A stretch of 64,000 nt of DNA from Dama dama (GCF_033118175.1 NC_083691.1:17767001-17831000), one strand, 5' to 3'; shown: positions 20,791 through 32,335, numbered from the stretch's first letter. Numbers and translations: made by a program. Notes: generated by a model from the sequence alone, not told the origin.

Positions 20791-20993
20791 AACAGGTGGT
20801 GCTAATGGTAAAGAATTCACTTGCCAATGCAGAGATGCAGGTTCAATCCCTAGGTCGGGATGATCCCCGGGACAAGGAAATGGCAACCCATTCCAGTATT
20901 CTTGCCTGGAGAATCCCATGGACAGAGGAACCTGGCAGGCTACCATCCATGGGGCCACAAAAGAGTTAGACACGACTTAGCGACTAAATACAA
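20791..20993 (+). mobile_element. Bov-tA SINE, head slightly truncated
   Basis: Starts inside the tRNA head (CAGGTGGTGCTAATGGTAAA), with B-box-like GGTTCAATCCC, and ends AGAGTTAGACACGACTTAGC. Confidence 0.95.
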
Positions 20994-21399
20994 CAAACCA
21001 TAAGTGAGCTCCACGAGCGAGGAAAATGCAGCAGATGAGGACTGTGACTATGAGAGTCCAGTCGGATAGGATGGGCTGGCATCATGCTGAGGTCAGGAGT
21101 CTCGGGTTCCAGGGCCAGCCCTGCCTCCAATGTGTGGGCGTCTATGAGCAAGCCACCCAAAGCGGGATTTGTGGGCCCTGGCCAAGTGGTGAGTGGTGGG
21201 GTGGATGAACTCAGTGGCTTCCGAAATTCTCTTCTGAGAAGCACAGATATAATTATGAAACATCCACAAGTGATAACATTGTGTGTATTCACCCTACAAA
21301 CTCTAATGAATAGGAAATGCCATCATTGCTTACGCATAATATGACTTTCCAACCAAAAATGTATACATAAGTCATCTAACAATGTTATCATAACCAAGA
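20994..21399. other. Unique, AT-rich to the right
   Basis: No recognised gene. Composition shifts to AT-rich towards the L1. Confidence 0.4.
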
Positions 21400-22490
21400 G
21401 TTCTATAAGACGACAGGAGGACAGTACAAAAAACTAAACAGCTTTCCGTGGAGCAATAATCATTAGAAGACTTCTCAGTTCCCATTCCCAGTACAGTTCA
21501 TAAAAATAATATGTTGGAATAAACCTAACAAGAGACGTGTAAGACCAACGTAAAGAAAACTGTCAAAAAAGCATCAAACATTTCTTATGAAAGATCCTAC
21601 TCCTAGATGGGAAGTCTCCATTTTTAAAGATGTCAATTCTTCTTCAGATTAATCCACAAATGTAAGCTTAAAAGTTGTCATGGAACTTAGCAAAATGATT
21701 CTAAACATCTTACAGAAAAAATAAATATGTAATTATAAATAATTGATAAAAGATGAATGAATAAATATAAATATACATATAGCTTACATACATATGAATT
21801 ATATACATATATATTCATCCAAAATTCGGGAGGGGGTAAAACTTAGGGAGGACTTCCCCCTAAGTATCAAATACATAATAATCAAAACATAATCAGTTCA
21901 GTTCAGTTCAGCTGCTCAGTCGTGTCCGACTCTGCGATCCCGTGGACTGCAGCATGCCAGGCCTCCCTGTCCATCACCAACTCCCGGAATTTACCCAAAC
22001 ACATGTCCATTTACTCAGTGATGCCATCCAACCATCTCATCCTCTGTCATCCCCTTCTCTCCTGCCTTCAATCTTTCCCAGCATCAGGGTCTTTTCAAAT
22101 GAGTCAGCTCTTCGCATCAGGTGGCCAAAGGACTGGAGTTTCAGCTTCAACATCAGTCCTTCCAATGAACACCCAGGACTGATCTCCTTTAGGATGGACT
22201 GGTTGGATCTCCTTGCAGTCTGAGGGACTCTCAAAGGTCTTCTCCAACACCACAGTTCAAAAGCATCAGTTCTTCAGTGCTCAGCTTTCTTTATAGTCCA
22301 ACTCTCACATCCATACATGACTACTGGAAAACAATAACAAATAATAAAACAAAACATAATAATGTATAGTAATTAAAGCACTGGGGATATATGTGCATAA
22401 TAGACAAATAGACTAGTAGAATATATTAGTGTCCAGAAATAGACCCATTGCAAATGGAAATTTAACATATGGAAAAGGAAGGTGAAGCAG
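21400..22490 (+). mobile_element. L1 ORF2-region fragment split by BovB
   Basis: Left part has L1 ORF2-like phrases (TTGGAATAAACCTAACAAGA, AGATGTCAATTCTTCTTCAG, GCAAAATGATTCTAAACATC). After the BovB insertion, GTGTCCAGAAATAGACCCAT continues in the correct L1 order. Highly degraded AT-rich sequence (21720-21830) fills the middle. No intact reading frame. Confidence 0.65.
21894..22349 (-). mobile_element. BovB LINE fragment nested in L1, with target-site duplication
   Basis: Starts with the CAGTTCAGTTCAGTTCAG tail and extends to TTTATAGTCCAACTCTCACA and CATACATGACTACTGGAAAA. An 11-bp duplication CAAAACATAAT at 21883-21893 and 22350-22360 marks a single insertion event into the L1. Confidence 0.96.
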
Positions 22491-22494
22491 CTTT

Positions 22495-22870
22495 AAAAAC
22501 ATGGCCACAAATCCTTTGAAGTGCCTTCCCTCTAGAGGAGGGGCCCACATCTCCTGAATCTGATTGGACAGGTGACTTCCATCCAGTTAAGTGATGCCAT
22601 GTGCCTTCCATGGTGAGGCCCTAGAAGGTCACGCACCTTCTCCCTGGTTCTGCTCCCTCGAGGTGCCCTGAGCTTCCATCAAGACGGCAAGCCACCCAAG
22701 GCTCCATACTATGAGGAAGCCCAGGCCACACAAAGGCCAAGTGTAGGTGCTCCAGGCAGCTTTTTTGAGGTGAGTCCAGCTTTTGAGGCCGCCCAGACCA
22801 GGTGCAGTCGTGACAGGCAGCCCAGACCTGAGGTCAAAGTCCATCGTTAGCTGGCGGGTGGGTGCCTAGG
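22495..22870. mobile_element. Possible old LTR or DNA-transposon remnant
   Basis: Phrases such as CATGGCCACAAATCCTTTGA, GATTGGACAGGTGACTTCCA and CTATGAGGAAGCCCAGGCCA resemble a common old mammalian interspersed repeat whose name I cannot assign. Confidence 0.4.
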
Positions 22871-23669
22871 TCAGGGCCCACGTGCTGATAGGGGCCCAGT
22901 AGATGATGGTCTCCTTTTCTTGCACCTCCCTCAGGGAAACTAACAGAGGGAAGATTCAAGGCAGCCCCTGCAGACATCACATCTTGTGTTTCATGTGAAT
23001 ACAGCAGTAGGAGTCCTGAAAAACAGGTCATCCCAGCACTGCAGAGCAGCCGCCTGCAGAGGGTGGCTTCATCCTTCATTGGTGAGTCTTCACATCTGTG
23101 AACAGGAGAGCCAGAGGCGGGATCAGAAGGGCAGTGCCCGCTCTGGACTCTGGAGACAATGACTGCCTCGCTGGGCTGTGCTGGCGAAACAGCACAGAAA
23201 CAGCTGGAGAACGACCCTAAGGCATGAGCTCAGAGCCGGCACCTCGGAAAGCTCGTGGGACAAAGACAGGGAGGGCTTGCTGAACGGCCAAGAGATGGCC
23301 CTCACCCGTGTGCCAAGAAAGGAGTGGCACTTCCCGCTGCCTGGTCCTTTCCGTTCTCATAAGCAGGGGCGTTTTTTTTCTCTCACAGAAGAGACGAGAT
23401 CTAAAAAATCAAAGAACAGACACTGAGCCCAGAAAATGCAGCACAAGGACTCACGTCTGCTTGAGGTGAAGCATGGTTGGACCTGGCCTGAGCAGATGGC
23501 AATACGTTTATCTAGAATAAAAACACTGCCTATGACACTGTATCTCCTATTAAAACTGCAGCTCAAAAGGCAGAAGTCCACAGCACAATCAAACAGCGCG
23601 GCACTGCTCACATACAGAAAACTTGGAAGAGGAGAGTCACTGAATCAAACGCGATACACACACACAGGA
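22871..23669. other. Unique sequence
   Basis: Nothing recognised. A T9 run precedes 23380. Confidence 0.4.
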
Positions 23670-23985
23670 TGAAATTCCAGGCAGCCATGCAACTGATGTT
23701 GTATGGGTAGGTTTATCGACAAGGAGATATGTTTAGAAGATGCAGCCAAATGAAAAAGAAATATTTTCAAAGATGTACATAGAATATGATCCATTTCTGG
23801 CCAAACGGTATAAAAAGCAAAAATTTACATACAGGGGTAGAAATGAGAATAGCAGTTAATATTGCAAAACAGCGAGCACATCTGAGTGGTAGCAAGCATA
23901 ATGCATGGTTTTATTTTCTCTTTTTTATTCTGCATTTTGTGAACATGCACCAATTTTATGTTCTGGAACAAAATTAATGTTTTGA
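23670..23985 (+). mobile_element. Old L1 (L1M-type) 3' end
   Basis: Matches the layout of old L1 3' ends: AGGCAGCCATGCAACTGATG, GATATGTTTAGAAGATGCAG, GAATATGATCCATTTCTGGC, then a T-rich segment ending ATTTTATGTTCTGGAACAAA. Confidence 0.6.
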
Positions 23986-24059
23986 TTTCATTTTTCAGAT
24001 CCCAGGGAATTGAACCAAATTTGTAGTTTACCAGTCCTTTGTCATTGAACACTCCTGCA

Positions 24060-24200
24060 GTGGTGCACTGGGGTCATCCGAGCAGGTATTATTGTCTCCA
24101 CTTCACGCCTGGGGAAGCAGGGTTCAGGCTGGCCGGCTCCTGCCTAGAACAGAGGGAACCGAGGCTGGATCTCCAGGGCTTGCTCTTCACCAGGCAGACC
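24060..24200 (+). mobile_element. Possible MIR fragment
   Basis: GCAGGTATTATTGTCTCCAC followed by GGGGAAGCAGGGTTCAGGCT and CCGAGGCTGGATCTCCAGGG follows the MIR 3' layout loosely. Confidence 0.4.
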
Positions 24201-24400
24201 AAGAGGACACAGAATGTAAGGCCAAGCCCTCCAGGTGCCCCCAAGTCTGTGCCCACCCCCAGCCAGGCTGAAGACCCCAGACCTAGATGGCTCTTCAGCT
24301 CTTCTCAGCTCTAGCGTCACCGTCTTTGAGTTTTGTTTCGTGTGCTCTGTCCCTTCCCGTCACATCGGAGGTGGCTGCCCGAGCTCTGGGCCTCAGTGGA
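24201..24400. other. Unique sequence
   Basis: Nothing recognised. Confidence 0.4.
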
Positions 24401-24472
24401 GCCAGAGGACACTTTTCTGCCAGAGGACACTTTTCTGCTAGAGGACACTTTTCTGCTAGAGGACACTTTTCT
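24401..24472 (+). repeat. 18-bp minisatellite, four units
   Basis: GCCAGAGGACACTTTTCT repeats at 24401, 24419, 24437 and 24455. Units 3 and 4 share a C-to-T change (GCTAGAGG), suggesting stepwise duplication of neighbouring units. Confidence 0.96.
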
Positions 24473-25081
24473 GGCTGTGAATGGCCTGGGCTCCTGCAGA
24501 CACTGAGCTTTCCTCCCAGGCTGTTCCAGGCACGTTCTTGACCGCTGTGTCCAGGAAGGGTGACATCGTGGGGTCAGTTCCAGACATCTTGGGGTTGCGG
24601 GGGGCAACTCTAGGCCAGATCAGACCAGCCTGGGTTAGAGGATCAGCGACTAGGAAATTTGCTCCTTGGAGGGGCTGACAGGGACCCCAGGGAGGGGAAT
24701 AACAGTGCCCTGTCAGAAGCACAGGAATCTCTGGCCCAGAAGCCAGAAGTGTGGAGAGCCGCCCCCCAACACCCCGCCCCGTCCGATGGAGGAAACAAAG
24801 ACTCCAAGCCCTGGGGCAGGAGCCCTTCACCTTGAGCCAGGACTCAGAGGAGGCAGCAAAGGCTTGGGGTTTGGGGACCAGTTGAACCTGAGCTTCCAGC
24901 CTGTGAGCCTGTGACCTTGCCGGGCAGGCTGTGGGCCAGCATCATCACTGCTTGTCCTGATGCTGAGGAGTCCTCTCCAGTCCCTGCCTCTGTCTCTTCA
25001 TGTCATGACACCCTCATCTACTGACAGCAATGGGCCTGACTGGCGGTGTCACCTTCCTGGTGAAAAGTCTTCAGTGGCACC
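24473..25081. other. Unique GC-rich sequence
   Basis: No recognised exon or repeat. Confidence 0.4.
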
Positions 25082-25474
25082 AGCCCGGACTCCCCTCCCA
25101 GCACTAAAGACATCCAGACCCCGCTCCCAGCACTAGAGATGCCCAGACTCCCCTCCCAAGAATCCCAGACTCCCCTCCCAGCACTGAATATGCCCAGACT
25201 CCCCTCCCAATATGCCCAGACCCCTCTCCCAGCACTAGAAATGCCCAGAGCCTCTCCCAGCACTAAAGACACCCAGACCCCCCTCCCAGCACTGAAGATG
25301 CCCAGACTCCCCTCCCCATATGCCCAGACCCCCTCCCATCCCAGCACTCCCATCCCAGCACTCCCAGACTCCCATCCCAGCACTAAAGATGCCCAGATTC
25401 CCCTCCCAAGATGCCCAGACTCCCTTCCCAGCACTAAAGACACCCAGATTCCCCTCCCAGCACTGAAGTTGCCC
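25082..25474 (+). repeat. C-rich minisatellite, 29-bp unit with shorter variants
   Basis: The consensus unit is CCCAGACTCCCCTCCCAGCA plus CTAAAGATG (29 bp). A 22-bp form lacks the GCACTNA part. The region 25330-25380 has collapsed CCCATCCCAGCACT sub-repeats. About 13-15 units. The minus-strand open frame (25018-25575) is a repeat translation rich in G, W and S. Confidence 0.93.
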
Positions 25475-25524
25475 CAGCCCCAGTCAAGTTTTCCCAACTT
25501 GTCCACTGCAGATCTCTCTATACG

Positions 25525-25930
25525 GCCCTGGTATTCCAGTCTCCCTGGCCACCGGCTCTGCCCAGCGTCCCTCATCCTCCACGCCAGCCTGGAGGCCCTT
25601 CTCCAACAGCGATCCCACTGAAACCCTGCTCTGCCTTATTCAACCTGCTGAGATTCCCCTCCACCACCACAGGGCCCGCCCTGGGCCAGACCGCCACCAC
25701 TGGAACTAAATCCAGTCCTCCCAGTGCACACTCACTCTCGACCGCTTGTGCTTCCATAGCACTTGCAGCCTCTGCCTCAGTCCTCCTGTATCCACATGGT
25801 CCACCCCACCAACTTCCAGAGGGCAAAGTCCACTTCCTGTTCCTCTTCGAATCTCACCACCCCAAATCCCCATCACCTTCCAGGGCAAGACTCAGTGTAC
25901 ACAATAGGCACTCACTGAAGGCTTGTAACA
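25525..25930 (+). mobile_element. Probable L2 LINE 3' fragment
   Basis: L2-like 3' layout: CTTGTGCTTCCATAGCACTT, then CTTCCAGGGCAAGACTCAGT and ACAATAGGCACTCACTGAAG. Confidence 0.5.
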
Positions 25931-27529
25931 GTGACATAACTTCACAGCCAGCTCAAAATTCTGCTCCTAATCTAGCAAAACGGTATGTGTTTGGTACAAG
26001 GAAATCTACAAGCTGGTGAAACAGTCTTTAGAACCCAACACATCTAAATCTTCAATGCTCTAAGCTCTTCGAGAAATCTTTTTTTTTTTTTTTTTTAATT
26101 TTCTTCAGTTTTTGAAAAACAACCTCAACATTTTATCCCCATGCTATGCATAGATTCTGTCCTTCTGAATGTACGCAATGCTTTCCCTATCTTGCCCGGT
26201 CACCCAGGACAGAAAATAAAATCACTTTTAGAAATCAGAATCCAGAAGAAGATCCATCACTAAAATTCCTGGGAGGGGCCCCCCAACCTTCCATGAGCAT
26301 AACTTGTAGGCCAGCGTCTGAACCGAGGTGCCCTGTGCTTCTAAACAGATGACCTGTCACCATAGCAACACTAACATCTGTCATTCCCTCAGAGAGAGAA
26401 CACCCTTTAAGAGAAACCTACCTGGCAACATGTCAGGTTAACTTCTGTGCTTCTTACGCATCCTCTCAGGAATCTAGGCCCGAGGACCATGGGGTACACA
26501 GTGCTTCCGCGAACAGTCTAGAAGGGACTGCAACAGCCAAAGTGGCCTCTTCCCTGACCTGTCCCCACCTGTCCTTGGATGAGTCAGGTGCTGGGGCCTC
26601 CGCAAAGCGACAGCCTATTGGCCCTGCACTAGGGCACTTACACAAGCCGATTGCTATGAAACGATAGCTGCTGCTCCGGTGCTTTGCATGCATTTAACCC
26701 TCAGGACAACCTCTGCAGCAGGTGGCAGCCCCACTCAGCGACGAGGGGTGCCTCCAGCACAGATCCCCCCCGCCCCCTGCCACCATGGGGGCGAGGGCCA
26801 CACCTGGCTCTTGACACACCATCCACACCCATTTTCCCCCAAAATCCCACTTCATAGAGGAGGAAACCGTCTTGGGAAACTGAAGTCGCTGGCTCCTTCA
26901 GAAGCCGTGGAGGTGGCGAGTGGCCAGCTCTCCTCCCTGGGGCAGCCTCGGGGCGCACATGCCTCCTCAGCAGCACGGGCACCACGTGAGGGGCCCAGCT
27001 GTCTCCCTCTGAGCCCAGGAGCGGGTACCCGCTGCTCTGCTCGGCTCAGGGACAAATTTCAACCTGGAACCCTCACCCAAGAAGATCTTCTTCATCGAGG
27101 CTGTCAGTCCTTCTGGATCTTACGGAGGGGGGCACCTCTGTGTACCTGAGGGGAAGGAGGGTCATGGAAGCACGTGTGAGACTTTCATCCGCAAGAATCA
27201 CCCCAGGATCTTGGCAAGATGCAGATGCTGTTGGGTGGGGTCGGGGTGGGGCCCGGGAGCCTGCATTTCCACCCAGGTGCCAGGTGAAGCCACTGATGCC
27301 CCAGCTTTAGGAAAGGGGACCTGGCCCCTCTGTGTAGAAGCAAAGATATGTTGTGGGAAGATGCAGTGTTCCCCTGCCCCCCACCCCTCCACTTCCCGCC
27401 CCAACCCCCACCGCTTCGCAGGACTACTGCAGGCTGCCTGTTCTGACCACAAGTTGCTAAGGAAGCTTTAGAGAAGGGGAGGGGTCCTGACCACCATCCC
27501 ACCCCAAGGCCTTCCTGGGCTCTAAGCTC
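25931..27529. other. Mostly unique; T run and weak MIR trace
   Basis: A T run of about 17 bases at 26080-26097. At 26670-26745 GCATTTAACCCTCAGGACAA is MIR-like, possibly continuing at 26850-26930. No exon recognised. Confidence 0.4.
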
Positions 27530-27640
27530 ACTGTTAGGAGCAGGATGGTTTCTCGGTTTCTGATACCCCAGGGCCTTGCTTAGGACCTTCTGGAAGGTGC
27601 AAGATGCCCAATAAACACTGACTGAATAAAGCAAAGGGGG
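27530..27640 (+). mobile_element. L2 3' terminus
   Basis: GGTGCAAGATGCCCAATAAA followed by CACTGACTGAATAAA is the typical L2 end (an interval word, CTCAATAAA-like, then GAATGAATAAA-like). Confidence 0.6.
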
Positions 27641-28581
27641 AAGGAAGGAGGGCAGGGGGGAAGGAAGGGACGGAGGGGGAACTCTGTCCCTGGCCCAGTC
27701 TCCCCGCCGCCCCTCCTGCCCACTGCATTTGCCACCAGCCTCCCGCCTGGAGCCACCACTGCAAGGTCAGGTCCTAGCCCAGCAAGGATCCAGCTCTCCC
27801 CATCTCCTCCCCAGAGCTGCTGCCGATCCACCCGTGACCCATGGCTACTGCCACCCACCCAAGTGAGTCAGACCTGGCCCCCATCTCTCCCAGCCCCTAC
27901 AGCCTGTAGATTTCTAGGCTGCAACCTAATGCTTCGGCTGCTATACCCGCTCTGTGCTGAGCGGGACAGAGGAGTAGACAGAGGGGCCTGCAAGAGGCGG
28001 TGAGCACCACGCTGCCAATGGCCTCTGCACCCTTCCTGAGGCTGCATGCGACAACCTGGGCCCGCCCGCGGGCGCTGGCAGCCCAACCTCAGCCCTCCTT
28101 GCTGCCCCCCAGGGGCCTTGCCAGCCCCCCTGCAAAGACGCCCCCAGGATGGTGAGCACCAGGCCAACCCACACCAAAACACACCTTCCTCCCTGATGAG
28201 AGGGGACTTCACCAGCCAGGATCCAAGGTGAAGAGCCCTGGAAGAGCAGCGGGCGGCGGGGGGAGGAGGTGAGGGGAGAGAGAGTGTAGGAGGAGAGAAA
28301 CCCCCTGCTCAGGAGCCCAGAGGAGCCCACACCCCCTGGGAGACCCACCCCTGGCCATCAGAGCAGCCACGGAAGGAGTTATCTAAGAAGCTAAGAACCC
28401 GACGCTTTGCAACCTCAGCTAATGATTGTTAAAGGGCAAATATTTATAAACAGCATCCCTACACAAGACTTCCCTTTGGTTTTTTTTTTTTTAAATTATT
28501 GTTTAGAGACAGTCGCAACCCCCACCCCCACCCCCAACACACACACACACACAGCAAATGCTACTTTCAACTGGTGTTCCT
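27641..28581. other. Unique GC-rich sequence; G-rich and C-rich tracts
   Basis: Purine-rich GGGGGAAGGAAGG-type DNA at 27637-27680; a G-rich block at 28244-28290; an AT-rich patch at 28385-28460 with TAATGATTGTTAAAG and ATTTATAAACA (forkhead-like). T13 and a (CCCCCA)3 plus (CA)n run sit at 28481-28552. Confidence 0.45.
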
Positions 28582-28590
28582 AAGGAAATT

Positions 28591-28781
28591 CGAGCTTCCC
28601 TGATAGCTCAGTTGGTAAAGAATCCACCCACAATGCGGGAGACCTGGGTTAGATCCCTGGGTTGGGAAGATCTCCTGGAGAAGGAAAGGCTACCTACTCC
28701 AGTATCTTGGCCTGGAGAATTCCATGAACTGTATGGTCTATGAGGCAAAGAGTCAGACATGACTAAGCGACTTTCACTTTC
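28591..28781 (+). mobile_element. Bov-tA SINE with target-site duplication
   Basis: Head CTTCCCTGATAGCTCAGTTG, body CTACCTACTCCAGTATCTTG, end GACTAAGCGACTTTCACTTT. A 9-bp duplication AAGGAAATT lies at 28582-28590 and 28782-28790. Confidence 0.96.
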
Positions 28782-28790
28782 AAGGAAATT

Positions 28791-29400
28791 GAAGTCGTGG
28801 AGAAAAGCGAGTTCACCAGAGAAAAGAATCAACTTTTTATTCCCCAAATTGACTTAAAACCACTCAAATCTCAGACACAGTTTCCTCAGAGTGGCTACCA
28901 AGACTGACTCCCCAGGGACACACAGGTGGAGCCGCCATCCTTTGGGAACAGAGGTTGGGGGTGTTCTGTGGACCTGATCTAGCTCCCTTTGCTTTACTTT
29001 CCCAAAATAGAGGCTCAGCCAGGAGGTTCATCCTCAGGTGAGTTAACTCACTCCAAGAGGGACATGACAGCAAAGAGTGTGTTGGGACAGACGGACCATG
29101 CAGAGACCATGGAAGAGCCATCAGCCGCCCCGCCCATCAGAGGTGGGGTGGTGCTTTTCCTGCTTCTGCACCTCAGGACACTCTTTCCATGAAAGTCCAC
29201 AGAGCAAACATCATCACCGTTGCCTCCCTCCCACCCAACGCCCTAAATGATGGGTGTCTGCTGTCCCCGTGGCTCCGGGAAGACCCCCGAGTCTGGGGTG
29301 GCCAAGGCAGAACTGACCTGAGGCCCAGGGGCCTCCAGGGCCTGGGAATCTCAGGTCAGGTCCAGAGGCCAAGGTCTACCGCCAGCTGTCTGCATCAGCG
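28791..29400. other. Unique sequence
   Basis: Nothing recognised. Confidence 0.4.
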
Positions 29401-29720
29401 CTGGCTTAGAGAGTAGCCGGCAGCCCGTGTTGACGGGCACAAAAAGTCACCGGCAGCAGTTCGACAATGCGGCCGGGCAGCCGGGCTTTCTCACCGGCAG
29501 ACAATGCCCGCTGGACATCGCGCGCCTACTAAGAAGCACAGCATTTCATTAAACAAACCAAGTACGGATTTGGTGGCTCTAGCTTCTATAGAGATGCAAG
29601 GCTTTTCTCAGCGGAAGGAGAGCTGGCAGCTTAAACCCTAATCCGTCACGTGGGCCACAAAGTAGCCATAAACCCTGAAAGCAATGAGAAGGGGTTTTTA
29701 GGGGAGTGACAGCCAAGATC
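29401..29720. promoter_or_regulatory. CpG-dense then AT-rich non-repeat block, candidate regulatory element
   Basis: About 13 CpGs occur in the first 130 bases, with a repeated ACCGGCAG ... ACAATGC arrangement (29450-29478 and 29493-29508). An AT-rich part follows with TTTCATTAAACAAACCAAGT and TCACGTGGGCC (E-box). It resembles no repeat I know. Function is inference only. Confidence 0.35.
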
Positions 29721-31224
29721 ACTGAGTGTTATTCTTCTTCGCTCCACTTTGTCTCCTCCTTTGTTTTCCTACCTTTCTTTTTTTTCACCCCACTTTTCAT
29801 TTATGTTATGTTCATATATTTTTATACCCTTATAAGCCACCCGAAATCTTTTCTTGAACAGGGAAGGATATAGTAAAAAATACCTGAAATGAAATGGGAT
29901 GACACGGGATGAGGTGAGATGAATGATGGGCCGTCAGACTGTCCCCGGACCAAGGAGGAGGACTGGGGGCCCCGTGTGACCTGCCTGCCCAAGTCCTCCA
30001 GGGCATGTCCCCGGCAGGGCCAGGAAAAAAAGAGCTCCTGCAGAAGCAGCCATGTTATGACTTTCTGGGGGTTCCAGCTTCCATCGCTCCTGGCTCCAAG
30101 AGAAGGGTTTCTACTGTCGAAGAACCAGCAGTGCCAGAATTTCCTGGGGGGCCAAAAACACAATCACAAAACTGAAATCTGGGTTTCTGGCCCCACTGAG
30201 CCCAACTCTGGGTGGATGGGATGGAGGACTGGAACTCTGACCAGGTGAGTCCTGGCTCAGGGCTCGAGCACCACTGCCCTGGAAACATCAAGCCCCCTGA
30301 CCAGACTCCACAGGGCATGTCCAGGGCCCTCCCGTCCTCCGCCCGTGGCTCCCTGGCACCCACATCCAGGCTCCCGCAGCACCCGTGCTGGGCCCTCCTT
30401 CCCTCTCTGACACCCACTCCCCCTCGAAGCCGCAGCCAGGCAGTGGCTCCCTGCTGCCCCGGACCTGAAGCCCCCTCCCTGATGGCCCCCACCCCGGCTC
30501 CAGTGGGGGCCTGGACGGCTCCTGGGCGGGTCTCCCCCAAGCCTGCCAGAGCCTCCCACTGCTCCACGTTGGCCTTCACTGAGCCTCAGCTGGGGCACCC
30601 AGCAGAGAAACGTTGACTCGGCAAACACAGGGATCGTTACGACTTCCCTCCAAGGACTCACTCGCCTCGAACACACACCTCGTGACAAAGCACACCCCGC
30701 CGGACCCCTCACCCCGCGACAGTCTGAACACCGTGTGCCTTTCCACGTCTCCAAGCCTGGCCCCTCCACCAGCTCCCCGTCCTTTCACCCTGATCAAACA
30801 GACTTAAGTTTTAGCCTCAGCTTCAAATGCAACTTCCTCTAGGAGGAGAATTTTTCCTCCTCTATGATTTTTCTCTTACTCATTCAACAAACATTTCCTC
30901 TGTGTGCACTCTGGCTCAGGCACTTCACTGGACTGAGAAGGGGCAAAGAGGTGATCTCTGTCTGGAACCTGGAGGGGCAAGTAAATGCCACAGTGATTCA
31001 AGGTGTCAGCCCCTCCCAGGTTCCTTAGCCAGAGCCCTTTTCTGGTCCTCTTGTTTCACTCCTACATCTTTGTAATATATCAAGGGTGCACACACACACA
31101 CACACACACACGCCCTCCAAAAGTGAGTGAAAGCTGAGTCTTGCTCATTAGCTTGGAGACTTACAAATAAAAGTTCATCTAGAAAGTTTAATTCAAAGAA
31201 ACCAGGCCTGGGTCAGAGGAATAT
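29721..31224. other. Unique sequence with a short (CA)n
   Basis: GC-rich open frames at 30055-30769 on both strands have no domain. (CA)n of about 13 repeats at 31085-31111. Confidence 0.4.
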
Positions 31225-32335
31225 AAGTAAGGCTAAAAGTGAAAACTAGCAACCTATTAAAACCACAATGAGGCACCACTCTCCACCTATTGGAATGCAC
31301 GAAATCCAAATGGAGCCACCAGGATTCTCATACACTGCTGGTTGGAACACAAGGGTACAGCCACTTTGGAAGACAGATTGACATGTTCCCACCATGGATG
31401 ATCCAGCAATCGTGCTCCTTGGTTTTGACCCAAAGGAGCTGAAGGTTTGCACCCACACAAAGTCCTACACATGGATATCTAGAGCAGCTTTACTCATAAC
31501 TGCCAAATCCATCTTGAAGGACAATCTAGACATCCTTCCGCAGGTGAATGGATAACTCAACTGTGGGATATCCAGACAATGGAATATTATCCTGAAAAAA
31601 AAAAGAAATGAGCTATCATATCAAGCCATGAAAATATATGGAAGGACCTTAAATACATAGGCTAAGTGAAAGAAGCCAATCTGAAAAGGCGACTTATTGC
31701 ACGATTCCAACCATGCAACATCCTGAAAAGGGAAAACTATAAATACAGTGAAAAGATCAGTGGTTGCCAGAGGCTAAGAAGGAGAGAGGGGAGGGGCAGG
31801 ATGAATGGATGGAACACAGAGGACTTTGAAGGCAGTGACAATACTCTGTATGACATTAAAATGATGGACATTCCATTAGACCTTTGTCCAAACCCACAGA
31901 TGTACAACTTCAGGAATGACCCTTAATTAAACGATGGACTTTGGGTGATGATGCGTCAATGTAGGTTCATCAGGTGTAAGAAATGCCCCACTCTGGTGGG
32001 GGATGCTGATAATGGGGGAGGCTACACATATGTGGGGACAGAGGGAAGTCTCTATCTTGCTTTTGATTTTGCTGTGAACCTAAAACTGCTCTAGGGCTTC
32101 CCTGATGGCTCAGACGGTTAAAAATCTACCTGCAAGGCAGGAGACCTGGGTTCAGTCTCTGGGTTGGGAAGATCCCCTGGAGAAGGGAATGGCTACCCAC
32201 TCCAGTCTTCTGGCCTGGAGAGCTCCATGGACAGAGGAGCCTGGAAGGTTATAGTCCGTGGAGTCGTAAAGAGTCAGACACAACTGAGCAACTTTCACTT
32301 CACTTAAAACTGCGCTTAAGAAATTATCTTAAGAG
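31225..32335 (+). mobile_element. L1 (old, L1M-type) 3' end with nested Bov-tA
   Basis: Clear L1 3' order: ACCACAATGAGGCACCACTC, CATACACTGCTGGTTGGAAC, ATCCAGACAATGGAATATTA, AAGATCAGTGGTTGCCAGAG, TTGCTGTGAACCTAAAACTG. It then resumes after the SINE with AAGAAATTATCTTAA. Reading frame is decayed. Confidence 0.88.
32093..32304 (+). mobile_element. Bov-tA SINE nested in L1 3' tail, with target-site duplication
   Basis: Head AGGGCTTCCCTGATGGCTCA, end CAACTGAGCAACTTTCACTT. The duplication TAAAACTGCTCT (32081-32092) / TAAAACTGCGCT (32305-32316) differs by one base and belongs to the host L1. Confidence 0.97.
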
